Assembly: GCF_001975705.1 (NCBI RefSeq)
Contig: NZ_CP015093.1
Span: forward strand, 2,604,001 to 2,668,000
Length of the DNA stretch: 64,000 bases
Direction of reading: 5' to 3'
Origin: Salipiger abyssi
Lineage (GTDB): Bacteria > Pseudomonadota > Alphaproteobacteria > Rhodobacterales > Rhodobacteraceae
The position numbers were made by a program, and so were the translations under genes. Positions 1 to 11,507 of this stretch are shown piece by piece; within the stretch, counting starts at the first letter, position 1, and each line of letters opens with the position of its first letter. The notes beneath the pieces are model-generated. The model was not told where the DNA came from and did no database searches. It was given only the letters and a program-made list of their open reading frames with translations.

Positions 1-1
1 G

Positions 2-589
2 TGCCGCTGGTCGGTCGAGGAAGGGGTCGCGCAGCTTGCCGATATCGGTCGCCATGTGGCCGGACGGGCGCGTTTTGCCGATCTGGTGGTCCTGCCGAAA
101 CCCTATGGCGCGGATCACGGTGTCGAGCTGGAGCCGGTGACCGAGGGCGCGCTCTTCGAAGGGCAGACACCGGTGCTGATCGTGCCAGAGGGTGTGGCAC
201 CGAAATCCGCGCCCTCGCGGATCGTGATCGGCTGGAACGAAAGCAACGAGGCGCTGCGCTCGGTGCGGGCGGCCCTGCCGCTGCTGCAAAGCGCCGACAA
301 CGTGCATCTGGCGGTGATCGACCCGCCGCAGCACGGGCCAAACCGCTCGGATCCGGGCGGCGCGTTGTCGCAATATCTCGCCCGCCACGGCGTGAAGGCC
401 GAGATCGACGTGCTGTCGAAAACCATGCCGCGGGTCTCCGACGTGCTGCGCCGCCATGTGCAGGATGTCGATGCCGATATGGTGGTGATGGGCGCCTATG
501 GCCATTCGCGGTTCCGCGAGGCCATTCTGGGCGGCGCCACGCGCAATATGCTGGAACAGGCGGAAGTGCCGGTGTTCCTGGCGCATTGA
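2..589 (+). CDS. Universal stress protein (UspA family), 5'-truncated by window edge
   Basis: The reading frame is open from the first bases of the window to the TGA at 587-589, so the N-terminus lies outside. The visible part contains the end of one Usp domain and a second one. The C-terminal half carries the Usp nucleotide-binding signature (GAYGHSRFRE followed by GGATRNML), and VVMGAYG is the usual penultimate strand. Tandem-domain Usp proteins of about 270-280 residues are common in Alphaproteobacteria. These cytoplasmic proteins accumulate under starvation or oxidative stress and have no single agreed biochemical function. A strong terminator follows at 637-665, so it probably ends its transcription unit. 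Confidence 0.85.
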   Translation, partial: CRWSVEEGVAQLADIGRHVAGRARFADLVVLPKPYGADHGVELEPVTEGALFEGQTPVLIVPEGVAPKSAPSRIVIGWNESNEALRSVRAALPLLQSADNVHLAVIDPPQHGPNRSDPGGALSQYLARHGVKAEIDVLSKTMPRVSDVLRRHVQDVDADMVVMGAYGHSRFREAILGGATRNMLEQAEVPVFLAH

Positions 590-636
590 CGCGGCGATCC
601 GCTGAAATTTGAGCATGCACTTGCGAAAGTGCCCGG

Positions 637-665
637 GGCAGAGCCGCATGGCTCTGCCTTTTGTT
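637..665 (+). terminator. Rho-independent terminator after the usp gene
   Basis: A perfect 9-bp stem (GGCAGAGCC / GGCTCTGCC) with a GCAT loop is followed directly by TTTTGTTG. It lies 48 bp past the usp stop codon. Confidence 0.8.
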
Positions 666-723
666 GTATTGTCCCTCCCCTGGCCACAAGCTGAGTCTCA
701 AAAGCATGTATGCGGGGCTCGCT

Positions 724-1782
724 ATGACTGTATTGGCCAATTTACAGTTTCTGCGTGTCGTCGCGGCGCTGCTGGTTGTTGCGCATCACGCCTCGCGCTC
801 CATGCTGGAGGCCTTTCCTGCGCTGGAGCCGATCACCTTGGGCGTGGCCGGCGTCGATATCTTCTTCATCCTCTCGGGCGTCGTCATCACATTGTCGCAT
901 GAGCACAAGAGCGAAAGCCGGGGAGCGTTCCTGCGTGCCCGGATCATCCGTATCGTGCCGATGTACTGGCTGGCGACGCTGATGCTGAGCCTTATGCTCC
1001 TGGTCGGGCTCGAACCTCTCGGCCGGGCTCAGGCCGATCTGACGCTGGGCGAGATCGCCACATCGCTGTTGTTCATTCCGCACAACACCGCCTCAGGCGC
1101 GAGCGGCCCGCTCCTGCTGGTCGGCTGGACGCTGAATTACGAGATGTTCTTCTACCTGCTGTTCGGGCTGTTCATCGCGCTGCCGCCCAGAGGGCGCGTT
1201 TCCGCGACCCTCTTCGCGATCCTTCTTCTTGTGCTTGTCGGTGTGCTCGGGCTTGCGGGCGGCAAGATCGCGACGACCTATACCGATCTGATCCTGTTGG
1301 AATTCGCCGCAGGTATGCTGCTTGGGCACTATTGGGCGAACCGGCGCGCCGGCGATCGGGACAGACTGATCGGAAGCATGTTTCTTGCGCTGTCGCTGGC
1401 CGGGTTCGCGCTCTCGACGACCAGTCAGGCCATGGGTCTTCCCGAGCCGCATCGCGTGGTGATTTGGGGCATTCCCGGACTATTCGCGGTGATCGGTGCG
1501 ATGTTCCTCGAAGCCGGCGGTGTTGCGGTCAGGAACCGAAACCTGCTGTTGCTGGGCGCCGCAAGCTATGTCCTTTACCTCTTCCACCAGTTCGTCCTGC
1601 AAACGCTCCAGAAGGGGCTCGCCGCGGCGTCGGTGAGCCTGGCGACCCCGGCGGGGGCGCTGCTCTATCTCGGCCTTGCGGTCGCGATCTCTTGCCTGAT
1701 CGCAGTCGGCATCCATAGGAAAATAGAGCAGCCGGTGACACGCTTCCTGAAAGGCGGTCGAACGAAAGCGGTCTCCGCCTGA
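724..1782 (+). CDS. Acyltransferase family 3 membrane protein
   Basis: A polytopic membrane protein of about 352 residues with some ten hydrophobic segments. The N-terminus LQFLRVVAALLVVAHHA carries the Arg in the first segment and the His pair at its end that characterise the OafA/ExoZ-like acyltransferase_3 family, which transfers acyl groups to exported glycans. The start is uncertain: ATG at 724 gives the normal family N-terminus, ATG at 706 adds six residues, and neither has a good ribosome-binding site. It stands alone between a terminator and the convergent fnrL, so the acceptor glycan cannot be inferred from context. Confidence 0.8.
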   Translation: MTVLANLQFLRVVAALLVVAHHASRSMLEAFPALEPITLGVAGVDIFFILSGVVITLSHEHKSESRGAFLRARIIRIVPMYWLATLMLSLMLLVGLEPLGRAQADLTLGEIATSLLFIPHNTASGASGPLLLVGWTLNYEMFFYLLFGLFIALPPRGRVSATLFAILLLVLVGVLGLAGGKIATTYTDLILLEFAAGMLLGHYWANRRAGDRDRLIGSMFLALSLAGFALSTTSQAMGLPEPHRVVIWGIPGLFAVIGAMFLEAGGVAVRNRNLLLLGAASYVLYLFHQFVLQTLQKGLAAASVSLATPAGALLYLGLAVAISCLIAVGIHRKIEQPVTRFLKGGRTKAVSA

Positions 1783-1809
1783 CAGGCGGGCGACGCGCCA
1801 TCGCCGGTA

Positions 1810-2556
1810 TCAGGCGAACATGCCGCCGTCCGAATCGTCGCCGGCCTCGTCGAGCAGACGCGCCATGTCGGGAATGGTGACGTGGCGCTTGCCTTCGAGT
1901 TCGATCACCCCGTCCTTTTTCAGCGCCGAGATCTGGCGGCTGACCGTTTCCAGCGTCAGGCCGAGGTAGTCGGCCATCGCCTCGCGGGTCAGCGGCAGAT
2001 CGAAGACCAGCGTGCCCGTGGCGGTCCGCATATTGATCGAAGCATCGCGGCGCGCGATGATCGAGAGCAGCGAGGCGATCTTTTCGCGCGCGGTCTTGCG
2101 CCCGAGCACCAGCATCCATTCGCGCGCGGCATCCAGCTCGTCGAGCGTCATCTCGAGCAGGCGCTGTGCGATATGCGGGGTCTGGCGCATCATCTCTTCG
2201 AAGGGCGATTTGCGGAAGCAGCACATCACGAGATCGGTGGTGGCGACCACATCGTAAGCGGCGGAGGCGCGCCCCGGGCGGCCGACGAAATCGCTGGGCA
2301 GCAGAAGGCCCACCATCTGCGTGCGCCCGTCCTCCATGGTCTGAGTGAGCGTCGCGATCCCCGACACAACCGAGCCTACGAAATCCATCCGGTCGCCGGA
2401 CCAGATCACCGTCTGTCCGGCCTCGAACTTGCGATAATACTTGATCTCTTCCAGCCGCTCCAGCTCGTCGGATTCGCAGCGCGCGCAGACGGCCCGGTGC
2501 CGGATCGGGCACTCGGCACAGTCTTGCGAGACGGTGAGGGAGCGTTCATTCAGCAT
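1810..2556 (-). CDS. fnrL: Crp/Fnr-family oxygen-responsive regulator FnrL
   Basis: 248 residues: a cysteine-rich N-terminus (Cys 13, 16, 24, 27), a cyclic-nucleotide-binding-like barrel, a further Cys pair (MCCF) in the region where Fnr has its central ligand, and a C-terminal winged helix with recognition segment LGLTLETVSRQISALKK. Fnr proteins hold an oxygen-labile 4Fe-4S cluster and activate genes under low oxygen. In Rhodobacter the orthologue FnrL sits beside the anaerobic coproporphyrinogen oxidase gene and controls it. The same arrangement is seen here, with an Fnr box in the divergent intergenic region that could also autoregulate fnrL. Confidence 0.92.
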   Translation of the reverse strand: MLNERSLTVSQDCAECPIRHRAVCARCESDELERLEEIKYYRKFEAGQTVIWSGDRMDFVGSVVSGIATLTQTMEDGRTQMVGLLLPSDFVGRPGRASAAYDVVATTDLVMCCFRKSPFEEMMRQTPHIAQRLLEMTLDELDAAREWMLVLGRKTAREKIASLLSIIARRDASINMRTATGTLVFDLPLTREAMADYLGLTLETVSRQISALKKDGVIELEGKRHVTIPDMARLLDEAGDDSDGGMFA

Positions 2557-2614
2557 AGTGTGTTCACAGTCCTGTTAGCGGGTCACCCAAATCACCGGCT
2601 CTGTGGCGGTACTC

Positions 2615-2628
2615 TTGATCTGGGTCAA
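2615..2628. promoter_or_regulatory. Fnr/FnrL box between fnrL and hemN
   Basis: The sequence TTGATCTGGGTCAA matches the Fnr consensus TTGAT-N4-ATCAA at nine of ten half-site positions. It lies 36 bp upstream of the hemN ATG and 59 bp upstream of the fnrL ATG, so it can serve both divergent genes. Confidence 0.85.
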
Positions 2629-2663
2629 TGTTCCAACCCTCGCGCTTTCTTAAGTGTAGGCGC

Positions 2664-4019
2664 ATGATCACGCGAAAACAACTCTCCCGCCTGGGGCTCT
2701 TCGACGCGAAAGTCCCCCGGTACACGAGCTATCCGACGGCGCCGCATTTCTCGAATGCAGTGGCACCGGGCGATTTTGCCTCATGGATCGAAGCGGTGCC
2801 GGAGGGCGGCACGGTTTCGCTTTATCTGCATGTGCCGTTCTGTCGCAGGTTGTGCTGGTTCTGCGCCTGCCGGACGCAGGGCACCGCAACGCTGGGGCCG
2901 GTCGAATCTTATGTGCAGACGCTGCTGTCCGAGCTCGATCTGCTCAAGGCGCATCTGCCGCGCGACGTGAAACTGTCTCGGCTGCATTGGGGCGGGGGCA
3001 CGCCGACGCTGCTGTCGCCCGGGCTGATGCAGGCACTGATCGACAAGGTGGCCGAGGTGGCGCCCTTTGCCGAGGATGCGGAATTCTCGGTCGAGATCGA
3101 CCCCAACGAGATCGACGGCGAGCGGCTCGACGTGCTGGCCGCCGGCGGCATGAACCGCGCCTCCATCGGGGTGCAGGATTTCGACGAGCAGATCCAGGCC
3201 ACGATCGGACGGCCGCAGGGCTATGACGTGACCCGCCGGGCGGTGGAGATGATCCGCGAGCGCGGCGTCGCCAGCCTCAACGCCGATATCCTCTACGGTC
3301 TGCCGCATCAGACCCGCGCAAAAATCACCGAGACGGTGCAAAAGCTGCTCTCCTTCGCGCCCGACCGGGTGGCGCTTTACGGCTATGCGCATGTGCCCTG
3401 GATGGCCAAGCGCCAGCAGATGATTCCCTCCGACGCGCTGCCCACCCCGGCGGAGCGGCTGGACCTGTTCGACACGGCGCGGCGGCTCTTTGCCTGGGAC
3501 GGTTATGCCGAGATCGGCATCGACCATTTCGCCACCCCCGATGACGGGCTCGCCATCGCGCAGAAGACCGGCAAGCTGCGGCGCAATTTCCAGGGCTATA
3601 CCGATGACACCTCCGAGGTGCTGATCGGGCTGGGTGCCTCGTCGATCTCGAAATTCCCGCAGGGCTACGCGCAGAACGCGCCGGCGACCTCGGTCTATAC
3701 CGCTTCGGTGCGCGAGGGGCGCTTTGCCACGTCGCGCGGCCACGCCTTCGGCGGCGACGACCGGCTGCGCGCGCGGATGATCGAAATGCTGATGTGCGAT
3801 TTCCGCATCCGCTCGGAAGAGCTGGAGCAGGATTACGGCGTGTCGCCCGCGGCGCTGAAGGCGATGTTCTCCCGCGCCAACGAGCAGTTCGAAGGGCTGC
3901 TGGAGATCACCGAGGACGGGCTTTTCATCCCGCCCGAGGCGCGTCCGCTGACCCGGATGATCGCGCGGAGCTTCGACGCTTACGATCTCTCCAAGGCCGG
4001 GCACAGCTCAGCTATCTGA
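2664..4019 (+). CDS. hemN: Oxygen-independent coproporphyrinogen III oxidase
   Basis: 451 residues, the normal length for HemN. It is a radical-SAM enzyme that decarboxylates coproporphyrinogen III to protoporphyrinogen IX without oxygen during haem synthesis. The cluster motif CxxxCxxC is seen as FCRRLCWFC, followed by the HemN-type CRT. The YTSYPTAPHF N-terminus and the WGGGTPTLL segment are also typical. ATG at 2664 was chosen because it gives the standard N-terminus and has AGTGTAGG upstream. The Fnr box 36 bp upstream indicates low-oxygen activation by the neighbouring FnrL. Its last 12 bp overlap the convergent MarR gene. Confidence 0.95.
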   Translation: MITRKQLSRLGLFDAKVPRYTSYPTAPHFSNAVAPGDFASWIEAVPEGGTVSLYLHVPFCRRLCWFCACRTQGTATLGPVESYVQTLLSELDLLKAHLPRDVKLSRLHWGGGTPTLLSPGLMQALIDKVAEVAPFAEDAEFSVEIDPNEIDGERLDVLAAGGMNRASIGVQDFDEQIQATIGRPQGYDVTRRAVEMIRERGVASLNADILYGLPHQTRAKITETVQKLLSFAPDRVALYGYAHVPWMAKRQQMIPSDALPTPAERLDLFDTARRLFAWDGYAEIGIDHFATPDDGLAIAQKTGKLRRNFQGYTDDTSEVLIGLGASSISKFPQGYAQNAPATSVYTASVREGRFATSRGHAFGGDDRLRARMIEMLMCDFRIRSEELEQDYGVSPAALKAMFSRANEQFEGLLEITEDGLFIPPEARPLTRMIARSFDAYDLSKAGHSSAI

Positions 4020-4502
4020 GCCCTCGAAGGCCGCAAGCCATGTGCCGAGGAGCGCGTCCAGTGTGGCGCGCTCTTCGTCGTTCAGCGCGGCGACAAGCCG
4101 GTGCTGGTTGGCGACGTGATCGGTCACCGCCGCGTCGATATCGGCCTGTCCGCGTTCGGTCAGCTGCACCACGAAACCGCGCCCGTCCTCGGGGTTGGGC
4201 ACGCGCCGCACCTGGCCCGCCGCCTCCAGCCGGTCGAGCCGGTTGGTCATCGTGCCCGAGGTCACCATGGTCGTGGCCAGCAGATCCTTGACCGTCAGCG
4301 CATGGGGCGGGCCGGCGCGGCGCAGCGTGGCCAAGACGTCGAACCCGGCGGGGCTGAGCCCGTGGGTCGCGAAGCACTCCGCATGCGCCTGCGCCAGATG
4401 CCGCGCCAGCCGCCCGAGCCGCCCGATCATGCCCATCGGCCCGACATCGAGATCGGGGCGTTCGCGGTTCCATTGTGCCTTGATTTTGTCGACCTGATCC
4501 AT
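4008..4502 (-). CDS. MarR-family transcriptional regulator
   Basis: 164 residues with the MarR winged helix: LSPAGFDVLATLRRAG, the recognition helix TTMVTSGTMTNRLDRLEAAG, then the wing RVPNPEDGRGFVVQLTERG. It is divergent from an EamA-type exporter gene, with three copies of a palindromic operator-like sequence in the 96 bp between them. The simplest reading is that it represses itself and the exporter until an unknown ligand releases it. Its stop codon lies inside the 3' end of hemN on the other strand. Confidence 0.9.
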   Translation of the reverse strand: MDQVDKIKAQWNRERPDLDVGPMGMIGRLGRLARHLAQAHAECFATHGLSPAGFDVLATLRRAGPPHALTVKDLLATTMVTSGTMTNRLDRLEAAGQVRRVPNPEDGRGFVVQLTERGQADIDAAVTDHVANQHRLVAALNDEERATLDALLGTWLAAFEGSDS

Positions 4503-4526
4503 GTGCAGGGTCTGCGAAAATATTGT

Positions 4527-4586
4527 CTTGACGTCAAGGTATTCCTCATTATCTTGACGTCAAGATTTATATCTCGACATCAAGAT
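4527..4586. promoter_or_regulatory. Triple MarR-type operator array
   Basis: Three near-identical palindromes lie between the divergent MarR and EamA genes: CTTGACGTCAAG at 4527-4538, ATCTTGACGTCAAGAT at 4551-4566 and ATCTCGACATCAAGAT at 4571-4586. Their centres are 26 and 20 bp apart, so the last two lie on roughly the same helical face. The last one ends 12 bp before the EamA start codon, where a bound repressor would block transcription. Confidence 0.75.
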
Positions 4587-4598
4587 AGTGAGGCTCCC

Positions 4599-5482
4599 AT
4601 GTCCCGCCCAACCGATATCGCGCTGACCGCGCTGGCTCCGATTGTTTGGGGCAGTTCCTATTTCGTCAGCACCGAGTTCCTGCCGGGCGCGCCGCCGCTG
4701 ACGGTGGCGGCGCTGCGGGCGCTGCCGGCGGGGCTGCTGCTGCTCGCGGTGACGCGGCAATTGCCCGGGCGCGATTGGCTCGGACGGGTGGCGGTGCTGG
4801 GGCTGCTGAACTTTGCGCTGTTCTGGAGCGCGCTGTTCATCGCCGCCTACCGCCTGCCGGGCGGTGTGGCCGCGACGCTGGGCGCGGTGCAGCCGCTGGT
4901 CGTGCTGCTGCTCGCGGCGCTCTGGCTGGGCACGCCGCTGCGGCTGGCCTCGGTGCTGGCCGCCCTAGCGGGGCTGTTCGGGGTGGGGATGCTGATCCTC
5001 GGCCCCGAGGCGCGGCTCGATCCGGTGGGGATCTCGGCGGCGCTGCTGGGGGCGCTGTCGATGGCGGCGGGAACGGTGCTCAGCCGCCGCTGGCAGCCGC
5101 CGGTGCCGCCGCTGAGCTTTGCCGCCTGGCAACTTACGGCGGGCGGTGTGCTGCTGGTGCCGCTGGCGCTGGTCATCGACCCGCGCCTGCCGCAGATGGA
5201 TGCCGCCGCCCTGGGCGGGCTGCTCTGGCTGGGCCTCGTGGGCGGCGCGCTGACCTATTGGGCGTTTTTCCGGGGCATCGCCAAGCTCGGCCCCGCCGCC
5301 GTTGCGGGGCTCGGCTTTCTCAGCCCGCTCTCGGCGGTGGTTCTGGGCTGGGCCGTGCTGGGGCAGGGGCTGTCGCCGCTCCAGGCGGCGGGGGCGGTCC
5401 TGGTGCTTGGCTCGGTCTGGCTCGGGCAGAAAGCGGCGGCGCCGGGGCCCAAGAAATTTCGTACGAAATTTCTTGGGCGGGC

Positions 5483-5486
<4 letters not shown>
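4599..5486 (+). CDS. EamA/DMT-superfamily transporter
   Basis: 295 residues, about ten transmembrane helices, made of two EamA repeats (starting near ALAPIVWGSSYF and near ISAALLGALSMAAGT). DMT proteins export amino acids, metabolites or drugs from the cytoplasm; the substrate is unknown. ATG at 4599 gives the canonical start and lies just after the operator array. The final codons (PKKFRTKFLG before RA-stop) come from a 32-bp palindromic dispersed repeat, so the C-terminus seems to have been rewritten by a repeat insertion. It overlaps the convergent ABC gene by 4 bp. Confidence 0.88.
5447..5478. repeat. 32-bp palindromic dispersed repeat (GAAATTTC type), copy 1
   Basis: A perfect 32-bp palindrome with arms GCCCAAGAAATTTCGT and the reverse complement, centred at 5462/5463. 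It forms the last codons of the EamA gene. Related copies occur at 43673-43696 and 43702-43729, so this is a dispersed element and not only a local hairpin. Confidence 0.85.
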
Positions 5487-7071
<1,585 letters not shown>

Positions 7072-7075
<4 letters not shown>

Positions 7076-8265
7076 GAAAAGGTCTTTCTCGGGTCGAAGG
7101 CATCGCGCACGCCTTCGAAGATGAAGACCAGCAGGGAGAGCATCAGCGCGAAGACGGTGAAGGCGGTGAAGGCGAGCCAGGGCGCCTGGAGGTTCTGCTT
7201 GGCCTGAAGCGTCAGTTCGCCCAGCGACGGCGCCGAGGAGGGCAGGCCGAAGCCGAGGAAATCGAGCCCGGCGAGCGTCGAGATCGTGCCGGTGACGATG
7301 AAGGGCAGCATGGTCAGCGTGGCCACCATCGCGTTGGGCAGCATGTGGCGGAACATGATCGTCATGTTCGACACGCCGAGCGCCTTGGCCGCGCGCACAT
7401 ATTCAAGATTGCGCGCGCGCAGGAACTCGGCCCGCACCACCCCCACCAGTGCCGTCCAGCCGAAGAGCACGGTCAGGATCACCAGCAGCCAGAAACTTCG
7501 CCCGAGGATCGCAAAGAGGATGATGATCACGTAGAGGGACGGCGTCGCCGACCAGATCTCGATCACCCGCTGAAAAATCAGGTCGAGCCAGCCGCCGAAA
7601 TAGCCCTGAAGCGCCCCCGCGACGATGCCGATGATCGATGCGAAGACCGTCACGATCAGGGTGAACAGGATCGACAGGCGGAAGCCGTAGATCACCCGCG
7701 CGGTGACGTCGCGCTTGGTGTCGTCGGTGCCGAGCCAGTTCTGCGCGTTGGGGGGCAGGGGGGCGGCGCCGGGCCGGTCCACGGGGGTGTTGAAGCTGTA
7801 GGGGATCGGCGGCCAGATCATCCAGCCCGCCTGCACATCCGCGCCGAGATCGTCGCCGGCATCGACCGCGGCGATCAGCTCGTCGGGCGTGTCGAAACAA
7901 TCCACCAGCCCGCCGGTCTTGATCAGGCATTGCACCTCGGGGTCGCGATAGACCGCCTCGGTACGGAAATCGCCACCAAAGGCGGTCTCCGGATAGAACT
8001 GGAAGATCGGCATGCGCAGCTCGCCGCGATAGCTGACGAGGATCGGTTTGTCATTGGCGAGGAACTCGGCAAAGAGCGAGCCGATAAACAGGATCAGGAA
8101 GATCACCAGCGACCAGAAGGCGCGGCCGTTCTTGCGGAAGTTGCGCCAGCGGCGCTTGTTCAGCGGCGAGAGCGCAAAGCGCCCGGGCCTTGGCTGCGGT
8201 TCGACCGCCATGCCGGGCTCGGGCTGGGGGCGGATGCCGCCCACGGTGTCGGGCTCGTAACTCAC
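7072..8265 (-). CDS. yejE: Peptide ABC transporter permease (YejE-like)
   Basis: About 397 residues, an inner-membrane permease of the DppC/YejE type. A first membrane helix (FWSLVIFLILFIGSLFAEFL) is followed by a long periplasmic segment of about 130 residues, then a cluster of helices with the EAA loop YVRAAKALGVSNMTIMFRHM. The periplasmic insertion is characteristic of YejE. GTG at 8265 was chosen because it lies one base after the yejB stop and has GAGGG upstream; ATG at 8211 is an alternative. The N-terminal 50 residues are proline-rich and cytoplasmic. Confidence 0.88.
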
Positions 8266-8266
8266 C

Positions 8267-9352
8267 TCAGCCCTCGCGTTTCTCGAAGTCGATGCGCGGA
8301 TCGACCAGCACATACATCAGGTCGGAGATGATCCCCACCACCAGCCCGATCAGGCCAAAGATGAAGAGCGTGCCGAAGACCACCGGATAATCCCGCGCCA
8401 CCGCCGCCTCGAAGCCGAGCCGGCCCAGCCCGTCGAGCGAAAAGATCGTCTCGATGATCAGCGAGCCGGAGAAGAACACGCCGATGAACACCGCCGGAAA
8501 GCCCGCGATGACGATCAGCATGGCGTTGCGGAAGACATGCCCATAAAGCACCCGCCGCTCGGTCAGCCCCTTGGCGCGGGCGGTCATGACGTAGTGCTTC
8601 TTGATCTCGTCGAGAAAGCTGTTCTTGGTCAGCAGCGTCAGCGTGGCAAAGGCCGAGATCGTCGAGGCCAGCACCGGCAGGGTGATATGCCAGAAGTAAT
8701 CGCCGATCTTTGCCGGCCAGCTCAGCGTCTCCCAGTTGTCCGAGGTCAGCCCCCGCAGCGGAAAGATCTGCCAGTAGGAACCGCCGGCAAAGAGCACCAG
8801 CAGCAGGATGGCAAAGAGGAAGCCGGGGATCGCATAGGCCACGATGATCGCGCCGCTCGTCCAGGTGTCGAAGGCCGAGCCGTCCTTTACCGCCTTGCGG
8901 ATGCCCAGCGGGATCGAGACGATATAGGCGATCACCGTCGACCAGAGACCCAGCGTGATCGACACCGGCATTTTCTCCAGCACCAGATCGGTGACCGAGA
9001 TCGAGCGGAAATAGCTCTCGCCGAAATCCAGCCGCATGTAGTTCCACATCATATTCAGGAAGCGCTCCAGCGGCGGCTTGTCGAGCCCGAACTGCCGTTC
9101 GAGATCCTCGATGAACTCCTTGGGCAGCCCGCGTGCGCCGACATAATCGCTGTCGGAGCCGAAGGTCTGCTCGCCGGTGTCGTTGCTGCCGCCGGAAAAC
9201 CCGGAGAACACGTCGCCATCGCCCTGCATCTGGGCCAGAACCTGCTCGACTGGGCCGCCGGGCACGAACTGGACGAGGGCGAAATTGATGATCATGATCC
9301 CCAGCAGCGTGGGGATGATGAGCAGCAGTCGTCTTAGGATATAGGCGCCCAA
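8267..9352 (-). CDS. yejB: Peptide ABC transporter permease (YejB-like)
   Basis: 361 residues. The DppB/YejB start [20 protein letters not shown] is followed by an insertion of about 70 residues between the first two helices, then the permease core with EAA loop [20 protein letters not shown]. It pairs with YejE to form the channel. It begins 4 bp after the binding-protein gene and stops 1 bp before the yejE start, so the four genes form one operon read leftwards. Confidence 0.92.
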   Translation of the reverse strand: MGAYILRRLLLIIPTLLGIMIINFALVQFVPGGPVEQVLAQMQGDGDVFSGFSGGSNDTGEQTFGSDSDYVGARGLPKEFIEDLERQFGLDKPPLERFLNMMWNYMRLDFGESYFRSISVTDLVLEKMPVSITLGLWSTVIAYIVSIPLGIRKAVKDGSAFDTWTSGAIIVAYAIPGFLFAILLLVLFAGGSYWQIFPLRGLTSDNWETLSWPAKIGDYFWHITLPVLASTISAFATLTLLTKNSFLDEIKKHYVMTARAKGLTERRVLYGHVFRNAMLIVIAGFPAVFIGVFFSGSLIIETIFSLDGLGRLGFEAAVARDYPVVFGTLFIFGLIGLVVGIISDLMYVLVDPRIDFEKREG

Positions 9353-9356
9353 CGGG

Positions 9357-11291
9357 TTACCTCAGCACGCCAGCGGCTTTGAGAGCCTCGTGTTTTTCCT
9401 GATTGAGCCACCAGAAATCCAGATAGCCCACCGCATAGGGAGGCAGCGTCTCGGGGTGCTCGTACATGTCATACGACGCGATCCAGGTCTCGGCGACATA
9501 GCCCGCGGGTACGATCACCCGGTGCCAGCGCAGCGCCCGGTCGAGCGCGCGCAGGGCGACGATCTCGTCCTCGCGGGTCTCGGTCATGAGCGCCGCCTCA
9601 ATGATCGCATCGACCATCGGGCTTTGCAGTGAGGCGGGGTTGTAAGAGGACACCACCGCCGCGTCGGAGCCGAACATCTGCTTCAGCCCGGTGCCCGCCG
9701 CCAGGAAGGTGTTGTAGCGGAAGAAGACAATGTCGAAGTCTTTGTCATAGTACCGCTGCGCGTATTGCGCAGAATCGACCTTGTCGATCTCGATGGTGAC
9801 GCCGAAGGTCGTGAGTGTGCCGACATAGGTGGTGGCCATCGCCTCCACCGTGTCCGAGGTGCCCGAGGACAGCATCAGCTTCAGTGTCAGCGGCTCGCCC
9901 TCGGCATTGCGCAGCTTGCCGTCGTCGCCGACCTCCCAGCCGGCGGAGGCCAGAAGGCGCAGCGCCCGGCGCATATTGCGGCGGTCTGCCGGTGTGTCCG
10001 GATCCGAGGTATGGGCCATGACGGCCTCTTCCTCGAAGATCTCGGGCGGGATCACGTCGCCGAGCGATTCCAGAAACGCCTTTTCGGCGCCTTCCGGGAC
10101 GCCCTTGGCCTCGATCTCAGTGCCCTCGACAAAGGAATTGCGCTGGGTGGTCAGGCCGTATTGCAGCGACTCGCGGGTCCACTCGAAGTTGAAGGCCAGT
10201 GCCAGCGCCTCGCGCACGGTCTTGTCGTCCATCGGCGCGCGCAGCGTGTTGAAGACAAAGCCGGTATTGGTGGGCGGCGCGCCGTCGGGCAGGGATTCGC
10301 GCTTGATCGTGCCGTTCTCGACCGCCGGGAAATCGTAGCCGGTGGCCCAGCGTTTGGTGCTGCCTTCGGGGCGGAAGGTGTAGATGCCTGCCTTGAACGC
10401 CTCGAACTCGGCGGCGTCGTCGGCGAAATACTCGATCCGGACGCGATCGAAATTGTGCCGGCCCTTGTTGATCGGCAGATGCCAGCCCCAGTAGTCGGGG
10501 TTACGCTCATAAACCACGTAACGGTTGATCTCGTAATCGCCCACCAGCCACGGACCGGTGGCCATCGGCGACAGCAGGCTCGGCTCGTCGAGCCTCTCGC
10601 CGGTCTCTTCGTACCAGGCTTGCGAGAACACCGGTGTGCCGCCGACTTGGCTGATCAGCGAGCGGCGCGAGATGCCGTCGACAAAACTGTACTTGATGGT
10701 CAGATCGTCGATCACTTCGACGCCGGCGACGCGTTCCTTGACGCCGCGCGCATAGCTGCGGATGCCCTGTTCGAGAAACAGGTTGTGGGTGAAAAGCGCG
10801 TCCTGCGCGGTCACCTTCTCGCCATTGGAAAAGCGCGCCTCGGGGCGGATGTGAAACACGCACCATTCCTGCGACGCGGGGTATTCCACGCTTTCGGCCA
10901 GCAGGCAGTAGGCATCGGTGATCGAATCCGCCGGCAGCCCGCCCTCGAAGGGCATGTCGCCGAACATGGCCTCGGCGACGACGTTGGAATTGCCTTCGGC
11001 GCGGCCCTTGCTGGCCCAGCGGTTGAAACCGTCGAAAGTGCCGCGTGCGCTGAGCGAGATTTCCCCACCCTTCGGCGCATCGGGATTCACATAGTCGAAA
11101 TGGGTAAAATCGGCGGCATATTTCAGATCGTTGTAGAAGGAGTAGCCGTGGCTGCGGATCATCTCCTGCGCGACATCGGTGGCGGCCCAGCCGGTGCGCG
11201 GCAGACCTCCGAAACCGGTCGCCATCGCGCCGCCCCCGATCAGGCCCATGGCCTGGCGTCTGGTGAGAAGGCTTGCCGGGTCTTTGGTCAT
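9357..11291 (-). CDS. yejA: Extracellular solute-binding protein, family 5 (YejA-like)
   Basis: 644 residues. The N-terminus has a twin-arginine (Tat) signal, [20 protein letters not shown], with probable cleavage after GWA. The mature part is a family-5 peptide-binding protein: [25 protein letters not shown] and the terminal [13 protein letters not shown] segment are typical of the YejA group. It captures oligopeptides in the periplasm for YejB/YejE. As the first gene of the operon, its upstream region 11292-11507 should hold the operon promoter; no clear operator was seen. Confidence 0.92.
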   Translation of the reverse strand: MTKDPASLLTRRQAMGLIGGGAMATGFGGLPRTGWAATDVAQEMIRSHGYSFYNDLKYAADFTHFDYVNPDAPKGGEISLSARGTFDGFNRWASKGRAEGNSNVVAEAMFGDMPFEGGLPADSITDAYCLLAESVEYPASQEWCVFHIRPEARFSNGEKVTAQDALFTHNLFLEQGIRSYARGVKERVAGVEVIDDLTIKYSFVDGISRRSLISQVGGTPVFSQAWYEETGERLDEPSLLSPMATGPWLVGDYEINRYVVYERNPDYWGWHLPINKGRHNFDRVRIEYFADDAAEFEAFKAGIYTFRPEGSTKRWATGYDFPAVENGTIKRESLPDGAPPTNTGFVFNTLRAPMDDKTVREALALAFNFEWTRESLQYGLTTQRNSFVEGTEIEAKGVPEGAEKAFLESLGDVIPPEIFEEEAVMAHTSDPDTPADRRNMRRALRLLASAGWEVGDDGKLRNAEGEPLTLKLMLSSGTSDTVEAMATTYVGTLTTFGVTIEIDKVDSAQYAQRYYDKDFDIVFFRYNTFLAAGTGLKQMFGSDAAVVSSYNPASLQSPMVDAIIEAALMTETREDEIVALRALDRALRWHRVIVPAGYVAETWIASYDMYEHPETLPPYAVGYLDFWWLNQEKHEALKAAGVLR

Positions 11292-11424
11292 CGTGCTCTC
11301 TCCTGTTGCGGGCCTTGGAACGGGCGCCTGTCTGCGTCTCTTGTCACTTAGGCTAGGATGACGGGCAGCGGATGTTCAAGTTTCGAAAACGTGATCTTTG
11401 CGGATGCCAGCCGTGCGATACGAA

Positions 11425-11455
11425 GAACCGCCGCTCCCTGCGGAGGCGGCGGTTC
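11425..11455 (-). terminator. Probable terminator of the cytochrome c gene
   Basis: A 10-bp perfect stem (GAACCGCCGC / GCGGCGGTTC) with an 11-base loop lies 53 bp past the cytochrome stop, read leftwards. The U-tract is weak (TTCTTCG), so efficiency is uncertain. Confidence 0.5.
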
Positions 11456-11507
11456 GAAAAGCGGCGTCATGCACCTGCGGCAGATCGCGCCGGTGCGAAA
11501 GCCCGGC

